Assembly (NCBI GenBank): GCA_903923345.1
Contig: CAIXXI010000211.1
Location: 1-14,620, forward strand
Length of the DNA: 14,620 nucleotides
Source: an uncultured Burkholderiales bacterium
Lineage (GTDB): Bacteria; Pseudomonadota; Gammaproteobacteria; Burkholderiales; Burkholderiaceae_E
Direction: 5' to 3'
Each line of letters starts with the position of its first letter. The stretch's first letter is position 1. Shown here piece by piece: positions 14,169 to 14,620 of the stretch. The notes under the pieces are model-generated. The model saw nothing but the letters and a program-made list of their open reading frames with translations, did no database searches and was not told the origin of the DNA. Position numbers and translations under genes: made by a program.

Positions 14169-14620
14169 TCAGGGCAGCAGGACGTCGCACACATCCGCAA
14201 TCGCCTGCCGAAGGTCTGGATCCTCCGTCAGCGACTGTGCAATCGCCACAGCACAGGCTCGCCGATGCGCCACGCCACCCACGATCAGCTTGGCCGCATG
14301 TACCAGCGCGCGAGTGCCCACACCATCGTCGAGTCCGTGCTCGTGCAGACCCCGAACCTTCAAACCGATCTGCGCCAGTGCGTCAGCGACAGCCGGCGCG
14401 ACGCCGCTTTCATGGGCGATGATCGCGGCTTCCTGCTCGGGCGGCGGATAGTCGAAATCCAGGGCGACGAAGCGCTGTCGGGTCGAGGGCTTCATGTCCT
14501 TGAGCGCACTCTGGTAGCCCGGGTTATACGAGACGACCAGCAGAAAATCGGGATGGGCATCGAGCAGCTCGCCGGTTTTCTCGATCGGCAGCACACGGCG
14601 GTGATCGGTCAGGGAGTGGA
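14169..14620 (-). CDS. CbbQ/NirQ/NorQ-family AAA+ ATPase (N-terminus beyond window edge)
   Basis: This is the C-terminal 149 residues of a MoxR-clade AAA+ ATPase. The frame stays open to the right edge, so the true start, Walker A and Walker B are off the window. The visible part opens with HSLTDHRRVLPIEKTGE, where the pre-sensor loop of this family lies. VVSYNPGYQ follows, with the sensor-1 Asn. STRQRFVALDFDYP comes next, with the conserved Arg residues of the oligomer interface. The rest is the CbbQ_C-type helical domain (AHESGV…GTRALVHAAKLI). It is 10 nt upstream of its VWA partner gene. Both norQ-norD and cbbQ-cbbO use this order, so the name is left open. Confidence 0.9.
   Translation of the reverse strand, partial: HSLTDHRRVLPIEKTGELLDAHPDFLLVVSYNPGYQSALKDMKPSTRQRFVALDFDYPPPEQEAAIIAHESGVAPAVADALAQIGLKVRGLHEHGLDDGVGTRALVHAAKLIVGGVAHRRACAVAIAQSLTEDPDLRQAIADVCDVLLP

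Overview
The window is GC-rich, by eye about two thirds G+C, and densely coded. It looks like the chromosome of a proteobacterium, most likely a betaproteobacterium of the Burkholderiales type. The reasons are the complete tripartite tricarboxylate transporter (TTT) with a Bug-family binding protein, a System I cytochrome c maturation locus, a YqjM-type old yellow enzyme, and a CbbQ/NorQ–CbbO/NorD pair. This placement is inferred from gene content and composition, not from a phylogenetic marker. I saw no tRNA or rRNA gene, insertion sequence, phage gene or CRISPR array. No gap without a gene exceeds about 111 bases.

Layout, left to right. Positions 1-1779 (minus) hold ccmI followed by a truncated ccmA; these proteins handle heme export and apocytochrome c delivery. 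Positions 1849-4023 (minus) hold an old yellow enzyme followed closely by an aldo/keto reductase, probably one two-gene redox operon. Positions 4135-9499 (minus) form a closely spaced run read in the order CNNM/CBS (CorC/HlyC-like) membrane protein, tctC, tctB, tctA, glucokinase. Gaps there are 3 to 36 nt, so transport of a carboxylate and sugar phosphorylation may share a transcript. Positions 9569-10567 (minus) encode a zinc-type cation diffusion facilitator with a histidine-rich N-terminus.

The CDF gene is divergent from a cardiolipin synthase gene (10641-12080), the only convincing plus-strand gene. A near-perfect 17-bp dyad lies in the 73-bp space between them. At the right edge (minus) is the C-terminal half of a CbbQ/NirQ/NorQ-type AAA+ ATPase, followed by its VWA partner of the NorD/CbbO family. 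This pair activates a metalloenzyme or RuBisCO. The target gene (nor or cbb) is outside the window, so the system cannot be settled here.

Nothing here is clearly an undescribed system. The points most worth checking are the dyad between the CDF and cls genes, the unresolved target of the MoxR/VWA pair, the ccmI-ccmA order, and the linkage of glucokinase to the TTT transporter, with a glucokinase that departs from the usual AGP motif.
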